Made by a program: the position numbers and the translations under genes. 60,664 nucleotides of DNA from contig DDSP01000069.1 in the NCBI GenBank assembly GCA_002343445.1, positions 7,041 to 67,704 on the forward strand, written 5' to 3'. Below, piece by piece: positions 17,901 through 25,527 of the stretch (position 1 is its first letter; every line of letters starts with the position of its first letter). The DNA comes from Chthonomonas sp. UBA2387 (lineage in GTDB: Bacteria > Armatimonadota > Fimbriimonadia > Fimbriimonadales > Fimbriimonadaceae). The notes under the pieces are model-generated. The model had not been told where the DNA came from. It saw nothing but the letters and a program-made list of their open reading frames with translations, and did no database searches.

Positions 17901-18871
17901 TGCGCGGGATCGTAGATCAAGAACTCGTCCACCCACACCTGTCCGGGACCCGTGAACCCTAGCACGTGCTCGACGATGGCCGTGTTCTCGCGCGGATAGG
18001 GGGGCGCCACGAAGTCCCAGGTGTACTGCCTCCACGTTCCATCCACGCCCGAAAACGTGTGCTGGAGCGCCGAATACTCGCTGGTGAACCAAAACCGCAC
18101 TTGTCCCGAGGTCAGGCCCTGCTGCCTCAGCCAAACGCTCACGCGGTAGGTTCGCCCCGGCACGAGGGGCTCGTAGACAAAGCCCGGCCAACCGTAGCGG
18201 TACTGGGAAATCTGGACCTCTTGCGGGCCGGTGGCAGTCAGCCGCAGACTCGTCCGCCCGCCGCCGGGAGGCACGGTCGACGGGTCGCGCACCAATCCCG
18301 AAATCGGTTGGGATTGGTAGTCCACCAGGTACCGCCACGTGTCCCAATAGGGGATCCAAGGCAATCGCGAGTGCGCCAGGTGCGAGGGCGGCGCGTTGGT
18401 GTCCATCTCGATGAAGTAGATGTCGCCCGCCTGCACGTCCGGTCCGTTCGTGGCCAGTTCGATCCGCAGCCCGTTGGCCGTGCTCGCCCAATACTGCTGG
18501 ATGGTGTCGGTGCGAACGTGTTGGACCGCTCCGAACACGACCCGATACACACGAACGGTCGCGCCGTTGAAGAAGCCGTCAGCTATGGTGTCCCAGTACG
18601 TCGTGGTGGCGTTCGCCTCGTTGAGGATCGTGTTCGGTCCACCGCCCGTCGCGTTCCCACGGAGCCGAAGGTTGAATGGCTCGAAGCTGGGATCGGACGT
18701 GAAGTTGTTGGTGTCCGGATAGGTCAGGTTCGCTCCGAACGGCTCAAGCCCCGAGGCGAGGACCGTCGTCCCGATCGTAAAGTCCGCCGGGCGATCCTCA
18801 TTCGCCCTCGCAACGCCGAAGAGGCCGCCGATGAAGGCGGCAGACGCGAGAAGACGACACAGGTTGGGCAT
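14903..18871 (-). CDS. Large secreted multidomain glycosidase-like protein with dockerin-like C-terminus
   Basis: A 1322-residue protein with a signal peptide (LLASAAFIGGLFGVARA). Order: an N-terminal domain and a carbohydrate-binding-like beta sandwich (about 200-330; GRTYRVSVWLRQQ, QVRFWFTSEY), then a (beta/alpha)8-like catalytic region (about 335-700). There IRIEFANEAWNF places a likely acid/base Glu at 457, and LAVYEGGPGYG a likely nucleophile at 590, as in clan GH-A. Next come an Ig-like domain (FEPSDIVLSGTAG), a LamG-like region and two dockerin-type EF repeats (DVNGDNSVNIADFLALR, DLNGDGSVNVTDFLILR), ending NLGRTGDAP. It probably acts on a polysaccharide outside the cell. No cohesin is visible nearby. 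The exact GH family and substrate are not assignable by eye. Confidence 0.78.
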   Translation of the reverse strand: MPNLCRLLASAAFIGGLFGVARANEDRPADFTIGTTVLASGLEPFGANLTYPDTNNFTSDPSFEPFNLRLRGNATGGGPNTILNEANATTTYWDTIADGFFNGATVRVYRVVFGAVQHVRTDTIQQYWASTANGLRIELATNGPDVQAGDIYFIEMDTNAPPSHLAHSRLPWIPYWDTWRYLVDYQSQPISGLVRDPSTVPPGGGRTSLRLTATGPQEVQISQYRYGWPGFVYEPLVPGRTYRVSVWLRQQGLTSGQVRFWFTSEYSALQHTFSGVDGTWRQYTWDFVAPPYPRENTAIVEHVLGFTGPGQVWVDEFLIYDPAQPALGLNAPALQALHDFDGGALRLWSGQTNTEWGTSLDSWTSREGQSKNTWAANNGRTTGPSVNLPLGLSICEQTDMTPWLIVGPYFNEQELLGLMEFLAGPSGSTWGARRGQTGRAAPWTDAFGKIRIEFANEAWNFMFDPWSFDAATYGAFAERCFSTMKSSPYFAAVADRFDFVLNGWVASTGTDGYGATARRNSPSADFVDITAYTGGWELGGTIGGGTVTDEGFLDTLTFMPRVHQVFVDAQMATRRQLALEGFPYDLAVYEGGPGYGLPNPGEPFNLVQEAYGKSLANAVATLDCFLYGAANGFGPQVYFHMAPGYNWTSHTYPSNGYRPHASWLALQLHNLHAAGDPVLVAANTIPTRDFAATEVLPASTEVPMATAYAYRSGNQYAVFVLSRRLTGTTPVTLRLPFSAATSVTRHRLTGGPTDTNNASNLIAIESSPVVGFNPVFQFDLPPAGIVCYVFDGVTMLPEGEVRATINQGPTQDDPTSYPLIRFRTVFTHPVTGFEPSDIVLSGTAGATDVEIIERAPFTGSVFDVHVTGMTQAGTVRVSLPAGRVQAAGGLGNLAATSWDDTVNFQLPVAEDRLFLYDGFELLPREAPNPTFLDGVASGFGFGQPWMVQNFNPADAQGYRLRSEQPMRIPGLLSRGSYAEGGYVFVTSGRAVDVSAFGLHQALGSNPPQIGQTGLTLWSSGVLRKTSANNEPVFFMFNAGPYAQGWNDIRVMVGYFGEPSNHQGTRYWTLAIRNPENTDFVYARTNVPMVPGQQALWVLQMRFGSTDEISLYMNPASLGGQPPAQADAVLTSDRFGTNLVFRTMGFYGGNSLAQGHGDELRIGDTYASVTPQGSHVAGSVVLREHPATDADIPIQVEVRDGGGTLVDSERVPLRANGTFDFVTPAIGSHRLSVKASHWLRRRLDGQMLSPSGSLTANFELFNGDVNGDNSVNIADFLALRAAFGSSAGQSQWNANADLNGDGSVNVTDFLILRANLGRTGDAP

Positions 18872-18967
18872 GCTGCAGTTCGTTTGACCCAGCCAGCACC
18901 CGGATCGTTCCGCGCCCTTGAACTCACGGGAACCTCCCACCGAACCCGGACGTGAATAATAGTTGCC

Positions 18968-20122
18968 ATGAACACCAAGAATCTCCTCGTCCGGTGGCTC
19001 CAAGCCGCAGTCATCGGGTTGTTGTTGATGGGGTTGGTGGCGGGAGGCGTCGTCCTTGGCCTTCGGCTGGACCGGCAATACGGGCTCCGCGCGCTCGACA
19101 AGAAGTTCGAGGCCATGGCGGTCCCCGTCGCCGTCGAGCAATCGGCTGCCGCTGCGCCCGACTTCCGCGCCGCAGCCCAAAAAGTGATTCCCTCCGTGGT
19201 CAGCATCGACAAGTACGAAGAGGTCTGGAGCTTCTTCCGAACCGAGCCTGGCATTCAGCAGACCGGCTCCGGCAGCGGAGTGATCGTCTCCGACGACGGC
19301 TACATCCTGACCAACAACCACGTCATCGAAGGCGCGGCGCAGGTCTTGGTCCACCTCAACGATGGGCGTGTCGCGCAAGCCAAGGTCGTTGGGGCCGACC
19401 CGTACGCCGATCTGGCCCTGCTCCAGGTCCGCGAACGCAACCTCAAACCCATCGAACTCGGCACCAGCAAGGGCCTGCAGGTCGGCCAGTGGGTGATGGC
19501 GGTCGGAAGTCCGCTCGGCTACGACAGCACCGTGAGCGTCGGCGTGGTGAGCAGCCTCGGACGAACCCTGCCCAGCCAACGCGGCAGCATCCTCGTGGAC
19601 GCCATCCAAACCGACGCCGCGATCAATCAGGGCAACAGCGGCGGAGCGCTCACCGATGCCCAAGGGCGACTCGTCGGCATCAACACGGCCATCGCCAGCA
19701 TTGGCGGCGGTTCGATCGGTATCGGGTTCGCCATTCCCGTGGACCGGGCCCAACGCGTGGTGCGGGACATCACGAAGTACGGACGCTCGCGCTACGGCAC
19801 CATGGGCGTCGTGGTGGATTCGCGGCCCGGCTTGCTAAGGCGCGACACCGTTCGGCGGCAACTGAGCGAGCAACTCGGCGCCGAGCCGCCAGCCGACGGA
19901 TTGCTGATCCGCGAGGTGATCGCAGGCAGCGTCGCCGACAAGGGCGGCATCCGGCCCTTCGACATCATCCTCGATGTGAACGGACGCAAGATCAAGGACT
20001 CGCTCGACTTCGCGACTTTCCAATTGGACAGCGCACCGGGAGACGCGGCCACGGTCAAGTTCTGGTCTCGGGGTCAGACGAAGTCGGTTCAGGTACGCCT
20101 GGAAGACCGTTACGCTCGCTGA
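18968..20122 (+). CDS. DegP/HtrA-type periplasmic serine protease
   Basis: This 384-residue protein has an N-terminal membrane anchor (AAVIGLLLMGLVAGGVVLGL), a trypsin-like domain with the full triad (His in LTNNHVIEGA about 119, Asp in YADLALLQV about 149, Ser in NQGNSGGALT about 229), and a single PDZ domain at the end (LIREVIAGSVADKGGIRPFDIILDVNGR). It degrades or chaperones misfolded envelope proteins. An AATAAT box at 18955-18960 lies 7 nt before the ATG, so the mRNA may be leaderless. Its end overlaps the convergent TPR gene by 13 nt. The divergent neighbour is the large secreted protein. Confidence 0.9.
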   Translation: MNTKNLLVRWLQAAVIGLLLMGLVAGGVVLGLRLDRQYGLRALDKKFEAMAVPVAVEQSAAAAPDFRAAAQKVIPSVVSIDKYEEVWSFFRTEPGIQQTGSGSGVIVSDDGYILTNNHVIEGAAQVLVHLNDGRVAQAKVVGADPYADLALLQVRERNLKPIELGTSKGLQVGQWVMAVGSPLGYDSTVSVGVVSSLGRTLPSQRGSILVDAIQTDAAINQGNSGGALTDAQGRLVGINTAIASIGGGSIGIGFAIPVDRAQRVVRDITKYGRSRYGTMGVVVDSRPGLLRRDTVRRQLSEQLGAEPPADGLLIREVIAGSVADKGGIRPFDIILDVNGRKIKDSLDFATFQLDSAPGDAATVKFWSRGQTKSVQVRLEDRYAR

Positions 20123-21015
20123 GAAGCCAAGGCGGCTTCGCTGGCGATCACGCCGAACGGCGCCCACTGATGGGAATCGGCGATGCGCTGCCACGTCCCT
20201 TTCGCGCGTTCCCGCTCGCCTTGGAACCAATCGTGGGCTGCGCGGCCGTAACCCAAAGTGGCATCGGCCAAGGCGTCGCCTGGCTTGGTTGGAACGGGGT
20301 CTAGCCCGATGAGGGTCTGCACCAGTTCAAGGTACGCGCCGCTCTCGATCAGCGCTTCGGACTCGGGCAACTTGCGACCCAAAGCAACGGCCTCCTCGCG
20401 CTTGCCCTGTTGGAGAAGGCTCAGCACCAGCCAATAGATCGTCGCAACCGTCGAATCCGGGTGCTGGCAGACGCTCAGACAGCGACGGTAGACGGCCCCG
20501 GCTTCCGCCCACTGGCCTTGGAGGTACAGCGCCAAGCCAAGGTGGTACAGAACGTTGAAGTGGAGGGTGCTGGTCGGCTCGTTCCGCGAGTTGGGCATGC
20601 CGTCGGGCTCGATACTGTCTGGCTGGCCCTCGCACAGCGACCATGCCGCTTTCAGATCGGCGATCGCTCGTTCGAGCAAACGCAGCGTAATGAAGCGATG
20701 TCCACGATGACGAAGGAACCGGGCATCGTTGGGAAAGCCTTCGATGCCGAGCGTAAACACCCCAACCGCCAAACGGAACTCCCCAAGATAGCCGAGCCTT
20801 CGCCCGCACCAGATCAGCGCTTCGGGCGAAGCCGGGTCAGCGGCGAAGGCGCCCAAGGCTTCGTCGAGAAGCTGGCGCTGCCGCTTTTCAAAGGCGGGGT
20901 CCAAGCGCGGCGGATGCAAAGATCGGCCAAGCAGCGAGGTTGTTTCCACCCCCTTGGGAACGCATGGCAACGCCAAGGCACCAAGGGCCTCCGAAGCACG
21001 TTCGAGAACGTTCAT
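20110..21015 (-). CDS. TPR-like helical repeat protein
   Basis: This 301-residue cytoplasmic protein (no signal peptide) has TPR-like helix pairs: PEALIWCGRRLGYLGEFRLAV, FITLRLLERAIADLKAAW, LYHLGLALYLQGQWAEAG with VYRRCLSVC, and WLVLSLLQQGKREEAVALG. Such proteins mediate protein contacts; no catalytic motif is seen. The ATG at 21015 is chosen over an earlier one because the earlier residues are Gly/Ser-rich filler and the helical body starts here. It is not in an operon; the 3' end overlaps degP on the other strand. Confidence 0.75.
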   Translation of the reverse strand: MNVLERASEALGALALPCVPKGVETTSLLGRSLHPPRLDPAFEKRQRQLLDEALGAFAADPASPEALIWCGRRLGYLGEFRLAVGVFTLGIEGFPNDARFLRHRGHRFITLRLLERAIADLKAAWSLCEGQPDSIEPDGMPNSRNEPTSTLHFNVLYHLGLALYLQGQWAEAGAVYRRCLSVCQHPDSTVATIYWLVLSLLQQGKREEAVALGRKLPESEALIESGAYLELVQTLIGLDPVPTKPGDALADATLGYGRAAHDWFQGERERAKGTWQRIADSHQWAPFGVIASEAALASQRA

Positions 21016-21307
21016 TGGGCGACCATTCGCCACTTCGACGACACCACCTCCCGAACCGGAACGAACCAAGACGCACTCCAACCCAACCTCCGCCCCACAC
21101 CCGCGTACGGACGGCGACGCGAAATGTTCACCAAAAAGTCTGGAACAGGGACCTTTTGCGTGTCACCCCCGCGTAGGAACTCATAGGTACCTGCGGAACA
21201 CCCTCGGACATTCCACCATTTCGCGCAATGATTCAGTTGTGATACCGATTCGGAGGCCCGAACGGTGCCCACAGGGACCGGCTACTGCTGTTGGAGGAAA
21301 ATCTCAT
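21016..21307. other. Intergenic region holding two divergent promoters (no gene seen)
   Basis: This 292-nt stretch separates the divergent TPR and prepilin-like genes. I see no convincing ORF or RNA. Just before the prepilin start is a strong ribosome binding site (GGAGGAAAA, 21283-21304 region) and, further upstream, TGTGATAC near 21238 as a weak -10 candidate, which suggests a 5' leader of about 60 nt, unlike the leaderless genes elsewhere. Confidence 0.4.
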
Positions 21308-22228
21308 ATGGTCAAACGTGGGTTCACACTCATCGAACTCCTCGTCGTCATCGCCATCATCGCCATTCTGGCGGCGATGCTCTTCCCGGTCTACGCGCAG
21401 GCGAAAGAGTCTGCCAAGAAGACCACGAACCTGAGCAACGTGAAGCAGCTCGGCACGGGCTTCGCCATCTATGCGGCGGACTCGGACGATCTGTATCCGC
21501 TCGGGTACTCGACGCGCACGGATGGCACCATCCGCTGGAACACCATCCACCCGATCCCCTACAACTGGAAGACGTCGAACGACGGTTGGGAAACCCCGAC
21601 CACGCAGGCGCAGAACCAAACGTACTGGGCCAACGCCACTCAGCCTTACGTCAAGAGCTGGGACATTCTGGACGGCACGGGATTCACCCGCACGCGCTCC
21701 ACTGCGGACGATGCGGACTTCCTGAACGCCACGATCCGACCGGCGACCCAGCACTTCACGTACAACGGCCTCCTGACGGCCATGAGCGCCTCCGAAGTCG
21801 CCATGCCGTCGAAGTTGGTCATGTTGTGGAGCGGCAACGGCACCACGGCCCGCGAGGGTCGCGCCATCACCAACCCCGCGCTTCGATGCGACGGCACCGC
21901 GTTCAGCGCCTGCCGATTCAACCCGATGGCGGCACCGATGGCAGGCGCCACTGGTGGCTACGCGTGGTTCTGGAACGGCGCGAGCGCCAAGGCATGGGTC
22001 TACGGCAACGGCATGAACGGTAGCCGCACGGACACGTCGGCCAAGTTCTTCCGCGTCGGACCCAAGGGCACCCAGGCGCCCAACAACCCGCACACGGACT
22101 ACTACGGCTCGCCGTTCGCCCGCATCGACGCCAACGGCGTTGCGGTCTCCATGTGGGGCTGCACGCTCACGGGTGCAACGGTGTCGTACTCGTGCTTCTT
22201 CCGCCCCGACCAAGACTTGCTCAACTAA
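21308..22228 (+). CDS. Prepilin-like protein with N-terminal cleavage/methylation motif (pseudopilin, H-X9-DG type relatives)
   Basis: This 306-residue protein begins MVKRGFTLIELLVVIAIIAI, the type IV prepilin motif: a short basic leader, cleavage before F6 and the conserved Glu at +5. The long hydrophobic helix is followed by PVYAQAKESAKKTTNLSNVKQLGTGFAIYAADSDD, the pattern of the large pseudopilin family expanded in Planctomycetota, Verrucomicrobiota and Armatimonadota. The C-terminal domain is beta-rich with a likely disulfide (CDGTAFSACRF) and no pilin-assembly partners nearby. It probably is a surface or secretion-system minor component. A GGAGGAAAA site 6 nt before the ATG makes this one of the best Shine-Dalgarno starts in the window. 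Confidence 0.88.
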   Translation: MVKRGFTLIELLVVIAIIAILAAMLFPVYAQAKESAKKTTNLSNVKQLGTGFAIYAADSDDLYPLGYSTRTDGTIRWNTIHPIPYNWKTSNDGWETPTTQAQNQTYWANATQPYVKSWDILDGTGFTRTRSTADDADFLNATIRPATQHFTYNGLLTAMSASEVAMPSKLVMLWSGNGTTAREGRAITNPALRCDGTAFSACRFNPMAAPMAGATGGYAWFWNGASAKAWVYGNGMNGSRTDTSAKFFRVGPKGTQAPNNPHTDYYGSPFARIDANGVAVSMWGCTLTGATVSYSCFFRPDQDLLN

Positions 22229-22242
22229 GTCTTGAACGCCCC

Positions 22243-22275
22243 GAGAACGGCCCGCGCAACGCGCGGGTCGTTCTC
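22243..22275 (+). terminator. Strong hairpin terminator after the prepilin-like gene
   Basis: Two 15-nt arms (GAGAACGGCCCGCGC and GCGCGGGTCGTTCTC) pair with one G-T wobble around a 3-nt loop. No T tract follows; the -10 box of the next gene begins 4 nt later. Confidence 0.7.
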
Positions 22276-22279
22276 ATGA

Positions 22280-22285
22280 TAGAAT
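22280..22285 (+). promoter_or_regulatory. -10 box of small lipoprotein gene
   Basis: TAGAAT lies 10 nt before the ATG at 22296 and immediately after the terminator hairpin. A GGAG within the 10 nt could still serve as a ribosome binding site if transcription starts close to the box. Confidence 0.45.
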
Positions 22286-22295
22286 GGAGCCAGCC

Positions 22296-22493
22296 ATGAG
22301 CAAATTTCATCTTCTCGTCGTCGTCGCGGCGCTGGGTATCGGCGTCGCCCTTGTGGGTTGCGGCGGACCCGCGACCGAAACGGTGGCCACCGACAACGAA
22401 GCCGCCAAAGCGAAGCCGAAGGAAGAGCAGGTCAACACCGGCGATGCCGAAGCCAGCTCCTCCATGGAAGCGGCCACTCCTGCCACGGACTAA
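22296..22493 (+). CDS. Small lipoprotein (65 residues)
   Basis: The sequence MSKFHLLVVVAALGIGVALVGC is a lipoprotein signal with lipobox LVGC; the mature part is only about 44 residues, low-complexity and rich in Ala, Glu, Thr and Lys (AAKAKPKEEQ). It is probably an anchored disordered peptide in the envelope with unknown role. The second ATG is chosen because GGAG lies 7 nt upstream. The following gene, 13 nt later, also encodes a lipoprotein, so they are likely co-transcribed. Confidence 0.7.
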   Translation: MSKFHLLVVVAALGIGVALVGCGGPATETVATDNEAAKAKPKEEQVNTGDAEASSSMEAATPATD

Positions 22494-22506
22494 CCGCAGA
22501 CCCATC

Positions 22507-23172
22507 ATGTCGCCCAAGATTGCAGTGCTCTTCGCGACCGCGCTCGTGGTCGCGGGTTGCGGACCCTCGTCCGACACACCCGAGGTCAAGGCGCCGCCGA
22601 GAGGCGGCTATTTGCGCGTGGTCAACCTCACCGAGACGCCGGTGTCCTATACGGTCAACGGCCAGACCGGCCTCAAAGTCAATCCGGAATCGGCGGGCGC
22701 GTTCACGCTCGCCCGTCCCAACCGCGAGGCTGAAATCGCGTTGGACAACGGACTCCCGCCGGTCAAAGTCAACGTGGGTAGCGAGGCCACCCACTCGGTC
22801 GTTCTTTACAACGGCAGCGGGGGGGCCACCACGATCGTCGTCGACGGAGATCCAAGGAACCCCAAGGACAAGACCGGAATCGAGTTCCGTGTCTCGTCTC
22901 CGGTCGACGTGGCCGGGGCGGTCGTGACGATCGCCGGGATGGACATCGCCCTGCAAGGCAAGTCGTCCGAGATCATCTCCTTGAAGGCGGGCAAACACAC
23001 CGCCGTTCTGAAGATCAACGGCACCGAGGTCGGCAGCGCCGAAGTCGATGCCCAAGCCGGCCGCACGTTCTCGGGCCTGATCATCCCCAAGGGCGACGGC
23101 TACGGCTTTGTAGTCGCGTGGAACAACCCGCCGATGCAAGCCAGCATCGAGGGCTCGTCGGCCGCAGGCTAA
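22507..23172 (+). CDS. Lipoprotein with beta-sandwich repeats (DUF4397-like)
   Basis: This 221-residue protein has a lipoprotein signal with lipobox VAGC (residue 18), then GGYLRVVNLTETPVSYTVNG, resembling the opening of DUF4397 or Ig-like domains (RVVNxTxxPVxxxVNG). Further strand-rich segments follow (THSVVLYNGSGG, KHTAVLKINGTEVGSAEV). No catalytic residues are evident. It is probably an envelope-associated structural or binding protein. It follows the 65-residue lipoprotein gene closely and is followed by a GC-rich hairpin. Confidence 0.7.
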   Translation: MSPKIAVLFATALVVAGCGPSSDTPEVKAPPRGGYLRVVNLTETPVSYTVNGQTGLKVNPESAGAFTLARPNREAEIALDNGLPPVKVNVGSEATHSVVLYNGSGGATTIVVDGDPRNPKDKTGIEFRVSSPVDVAGAVVTIAGMDIALQGKSSEIISLKAGKHTAVLKINGTEVGSAEVDAQAGRTFSGLIIPKGDGYGFVVAWNNPPMQASIEGSSAAG

Positions 23173-23187
23173 CGTCGCGTCGTTCGT

Positions 23188-23212
23188 GTCCCCGGCCCCT
23201 CGGTCCGGGGAC
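23188..23212 (+). terminator. GC hairpin after the lipoprotein gene
   Basis: Perfect 8-bp arms GTCCCCGG (23188-23195) and CCGGGGAC (23205-23212) lie 15 nt after the lipoprotein stop. No T tract follows, so the terminator call is moderate. Confidence 0.5.
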
Positions 23213-23239
23213 AAACCTCTCACCCGAACCGCTCCAAGG

Positions 23240-23245
23240 TACACT
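23240..23245 (+). promoter_or_regulatory. -10 box of the 111-residue gene (leaderless type)
   Basis: GGTACACT contains TACACT ending 9 nt before the ATG at 23255; there is no Shine-Dalgarno sequence between. Confidence 0.55.
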
Positions 23246-23254
23246 TCTGGGTCC

Positions 23255-23590
23255 ATGGCGACTCTGAAGGAAGGCGATCGCGTGCGCGTTGTGGAGCGCG
23301 AAGCGACGCTCGAAGACCGCACCCAGTTGCGGTACTTTCCCCACTTGGCGGGCTTGACCGGCACCGTCCAGAACATCTACGACGGCGACCAGTGCGCCGT
23401 GCGGGTGGACCCCGACATGCTCCTCAAAGCCGCGCGCGAAGTCCACGAACAAGCCGTCGTCCGCATGCGCGACAAGTTCCTCGCCAACGTCTCGGAAGAG
23501 CAGAAGAAGCAACTCAGCAAAGAAGAACTCGAGTTCGGCGCGAACTACGTCGTCCTCGTGCAGAAGTCCGACCTGGAGCCGATTCCCTGA
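23255..23590 (+). CDS. Unknown 111-residue protein with SH3/KOW-like start
   Basis: The N-terminal half (LKEGDRVRVVEREATLEDRTQ, then FPHLAGLTGTVQNIYDGDQCAVRVD) looks like a small SH3-type or KOW-type barrel, where a GDRVRV strand and a GxVxxIY strand recur. The second half is helical and charged (MLLKAAREVHEQAVVRMRDKFL, VSEEQKKQLSKEE). I do not know a named family. It is translated with yajQ: its TGA overlaps the yajQ ATG as TGATG. A TACACT box directly upstream suggests it heads the operon and is leaderless. Confidence 0.7.
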   Translation: MATLKEGDRVRVVEREATLEDRTQLRYFPHLAGLTGTVQNIYDGDQCAVRVDPDMLLKAAREVHEQAVVRMRDKFLANVSEEQKKQLSKEELEFGANYVVLVQKSDLEPIP

Positions 23591-24081
23591 TGGCCGACAC
23601 CTTTTCGTTCGACATCGTGTCCCGCGTGGACATGCAGGAAGTCAAGAACGCGATCGACCAAGCGCAGCGCGAGTTGGCCAACCGCTGGGACTTCAAGGGC
23701 AGCAAGTCCGAGATCGAGTTCGCCAAAGACAAGATCACCCTGGTCAGCGACGACGACTTCAAGCTCGACCAACTCCGAGACATTGTGGAGAGCAAACTCC
23801 TGAAACGCGGCATCGACATCCGCCAGATCGGTTACAGCGAGCCGCAGAAAGCGGGCGGCATGACCTTGCGACAGGAGGTCGAACTCAAAGTCGGCATACC
23901 GCAAGACCAGGCCAAGGATCTTGTGCGCAAGATCAAAGACTCCAAGCTCAAGGTTCAGGGCCAGATTCAGGGCGACGAAGTCCGTGTCTCGGCCAAATCG
24001 AAGGACGACCTGCAGAAGGCCATCGCTTTCGTCAAGGGCTTGGACCTCCCCTACCCCGTCGAATTCACGAACTATCGCTGA
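23590..24081 (+). CDS. yajQ: YajQ family cyclic-di-GMP/nucleotide-binding protein
   Basis: This 163-residue protein matches YajQ along its length: SFDIVSRVDMQEVKNAIDQA, RWDFKGSKSEIEF, LLKRGIDI, KAGGMTLRQEVELKVGI, VQGQIQGDEVRVSAKSKDDLQ and the terminal PVEFTNYR. The family binds c-di-GMP or nucleotides in some bacteria and can affect transcription; the role here is not shown. The ATG overlaps the stop of the upstream 111-residue gene by 1 nt (TGATG), so they are coupled. The next gene, tilS, starts 10 nt later. Confidence 0.93.
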   Translation: MADTFSFDIVSRVDMQEVKNAIDQAQRELANRWDFKGSKSEIEFAKDKITLVSDDDFKLDQLRDIVESKLLKRGIDIRQIGYSEPQKAGGMTLRQEVELKVGIPQDQAKDLVRKIKDSKLKVQGQIQGDEVRVSAKSKDDLQKAIAFVKGLDLPYPVEFTNYR

Positions 24082-24091
24082 CGGCGATCCC

Positions 24092-25492
24092 ATGAGAACG
24101 GCCTTCCTGGCGCACCTTCAGGCATCGGGGATTCTCCCTCCGGACGCCCGAGTTCTGGTGGGCTATAGCGGAGGTGCGGACTCAACATGCCTCCTCACGC
24201 TGCTGGTCGGCGCAGGCTACGACGTGGTTGCCGCACACCTCCACCACGGCCAACGCTCCGAAGCGGACCTTGAGATGCGCCTGTGCGAGGGCTACGCGGG
24301 CCAACTGGACGTGCCGTTCGTCGGGGGCCATGCCGACGTACCTGGAATGGCCGAGCGCTTGGGGCTGAGCCTTGAGGAAGCCGGGCGCGACGCCCGCGAC
24401 GCGTTCCTACGAGAAGCCGCATCCAAACTCGGTCGCGACCTGATCGCGACGGCACACACGCGCAACGACCTCGTTGAGACGATGCTGTTCCAAATGGCGC
24501 GCGGAACGGGGCTGGCGGGCCTCAAGGGGATTGCGGCACGCGACCGTGCCAAGGTCCGTCCCTTGCTTCCCTTCTCACGCCAAGACACGCGAGCGTTTTG
24601 CACCGAGGAGGGGCTGTGGTTCCACGACGACCCGCAGAACGAGGACTTGGCGTTCAGCCGCGCGCGCATCCGCCACCGCGTGATCCCGGAGTTGCAGCTC
24701 GTCCACCCGGGGTTCGAGGAGGCCATGCTTCGGCTGGCGCAAATCGCCGAAGAAGAGGACGGATTCCTCAACGGCATGGCTGCCGCCGCACTCGAGAAGT
24801 CCGAACTCGAAATCAACCACCCGTTCCCGTGGCTGACGCGAGACGTCGAAGCGGTCTTCGAACGCGACCGCATCGCCTCGCTTCCTCCGGTGCTGGCCGC
24901 GCGAGCCATTCGACTCGTGGTCGCCACGCTGGGCGCTTCGCTGGATCGGCACCAGACCCTGCTCGCCGTAGAGGGCATCCACACCGGCAGTTCGGGATCC
25001 GTGACCAGCAGCGCACCCAAGATGGAATCGGCGGTCATCGTCGAGTGGAGCGCGGAGAGGGTTCACATTCGCGCCGCGGAGGTCGCCGAGCCCTTTCGCC
25101 ATCCGCTCACGTTGCCCGGCGAGACCACGGCCGACGAATTCGGCTGGACACTCCAGGCGTGGCACGCCGACGAGCCCGCCATCGAGAACGACCCCTACCT
25201 GCTGCGCGTCTCGCTCGATGCGTCCTCGGTTCGCGGCGCACCCTACTTCCGATCGGCGCAAGCCAGCGACACGGTCGTCCCGTTCAATTGGGCCCACGGG
25301 CCGCGCCCTATAGCCGATATCTTCGCCGATCGCCGCTGGTCGCAAGCGGCGCGCAAGCGCGTCCCGGTCGTTTGTGATTTGGTCGGCCCCATCTGGTGTC
25401 CCGGCGCTTTTCTCGCGGACCGTTGTCGCGTGACGCCGGAGACCTCGCGCACCCTGATCATGACCTTCGGGCCGATCGACGCCGGCGCCTGA
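24092..25492 (+). CDS. tilS: tRNA(Ile)-lysidine synthase
   Basis: This 466-residue protein has the PP-loop ATP-pyrophosphatase motif VGYSGGADSTCL (residues 23-34), the HLHHGQR motif, TAHTRNDLVETMLFQMARGTG and RPLLPFSRQDTRAFC, which are typical of TilS. The C-terminal substrate-binding domains follow. It attaches lysine to cytidine 34 of tRNA-Ile2, allowing AUA decoding, and is normally essential. It follows yajQ by 10 nt, so it is probably co-transcribed. The length is usual for the longer form of the family. Confidence 0.9.
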   Translation: MRTAFLAHLQASGILPPDARVLVGYSGGADSTCLLTLLVGAGYDVVAAHLHHGQRSEADLEMRLCEGYAGQLDVPFVGGHADVPGMAERLGLSLEEAGRDARDAFLREAASKLGRDLIATAHTRNDLVETMLFQMARGTGLAGLKGIAARDRAKVRPLLPFSRQDTRAFCTEEGLWFHDDPQNEDLAFSRARIRHRVIPELQLVHPGFEEAMLRLAQIAEEEDGFLNGMAAAALEKSELEINHPFPWLTRDVEAVFERDRIASLPPVLAARAIRLVVATLGASLDRHQTLLAVEGIHTGSSGSVTSSAPKMESAVIVEWSAERVHIRAAEVAEPFRHPLTLPGETTADEFGWTLQAWHADEPAIENDPYLLRVSLDASSVRGAPYFRSAQASDTVVPFNWAHGPRPIADIFADRRWSQAARKRVPVVCDLVGPIWCPGAFLADRCRVTPETSRTLIMTFGPIDAGA

Positions 25493-25515
25493 ACCGACCT
25501 CCAAACCAGCTTGGG

Positions 25516-25521
25516 TACATT
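25516..25521 (+). promoter_or_regulatory. -10 box of purM (leaderless type)
   Basis: GGGTACATT contains TACATT ending 6 nt before the purM ATG at 25528, with no Shine-Dalgarno sequence in between. Confidence 0.6.
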
Positions 25522-25527
25522 GAGCCC

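Noticed and set aside
18872..19753. Minus-strand open frame extending the large secreted protein by about 290 codons opposite degP
   Set aside because: The frame is the antisense of degP, has shadow-type composition, and the signal peptide with a proper start lies at 18871.
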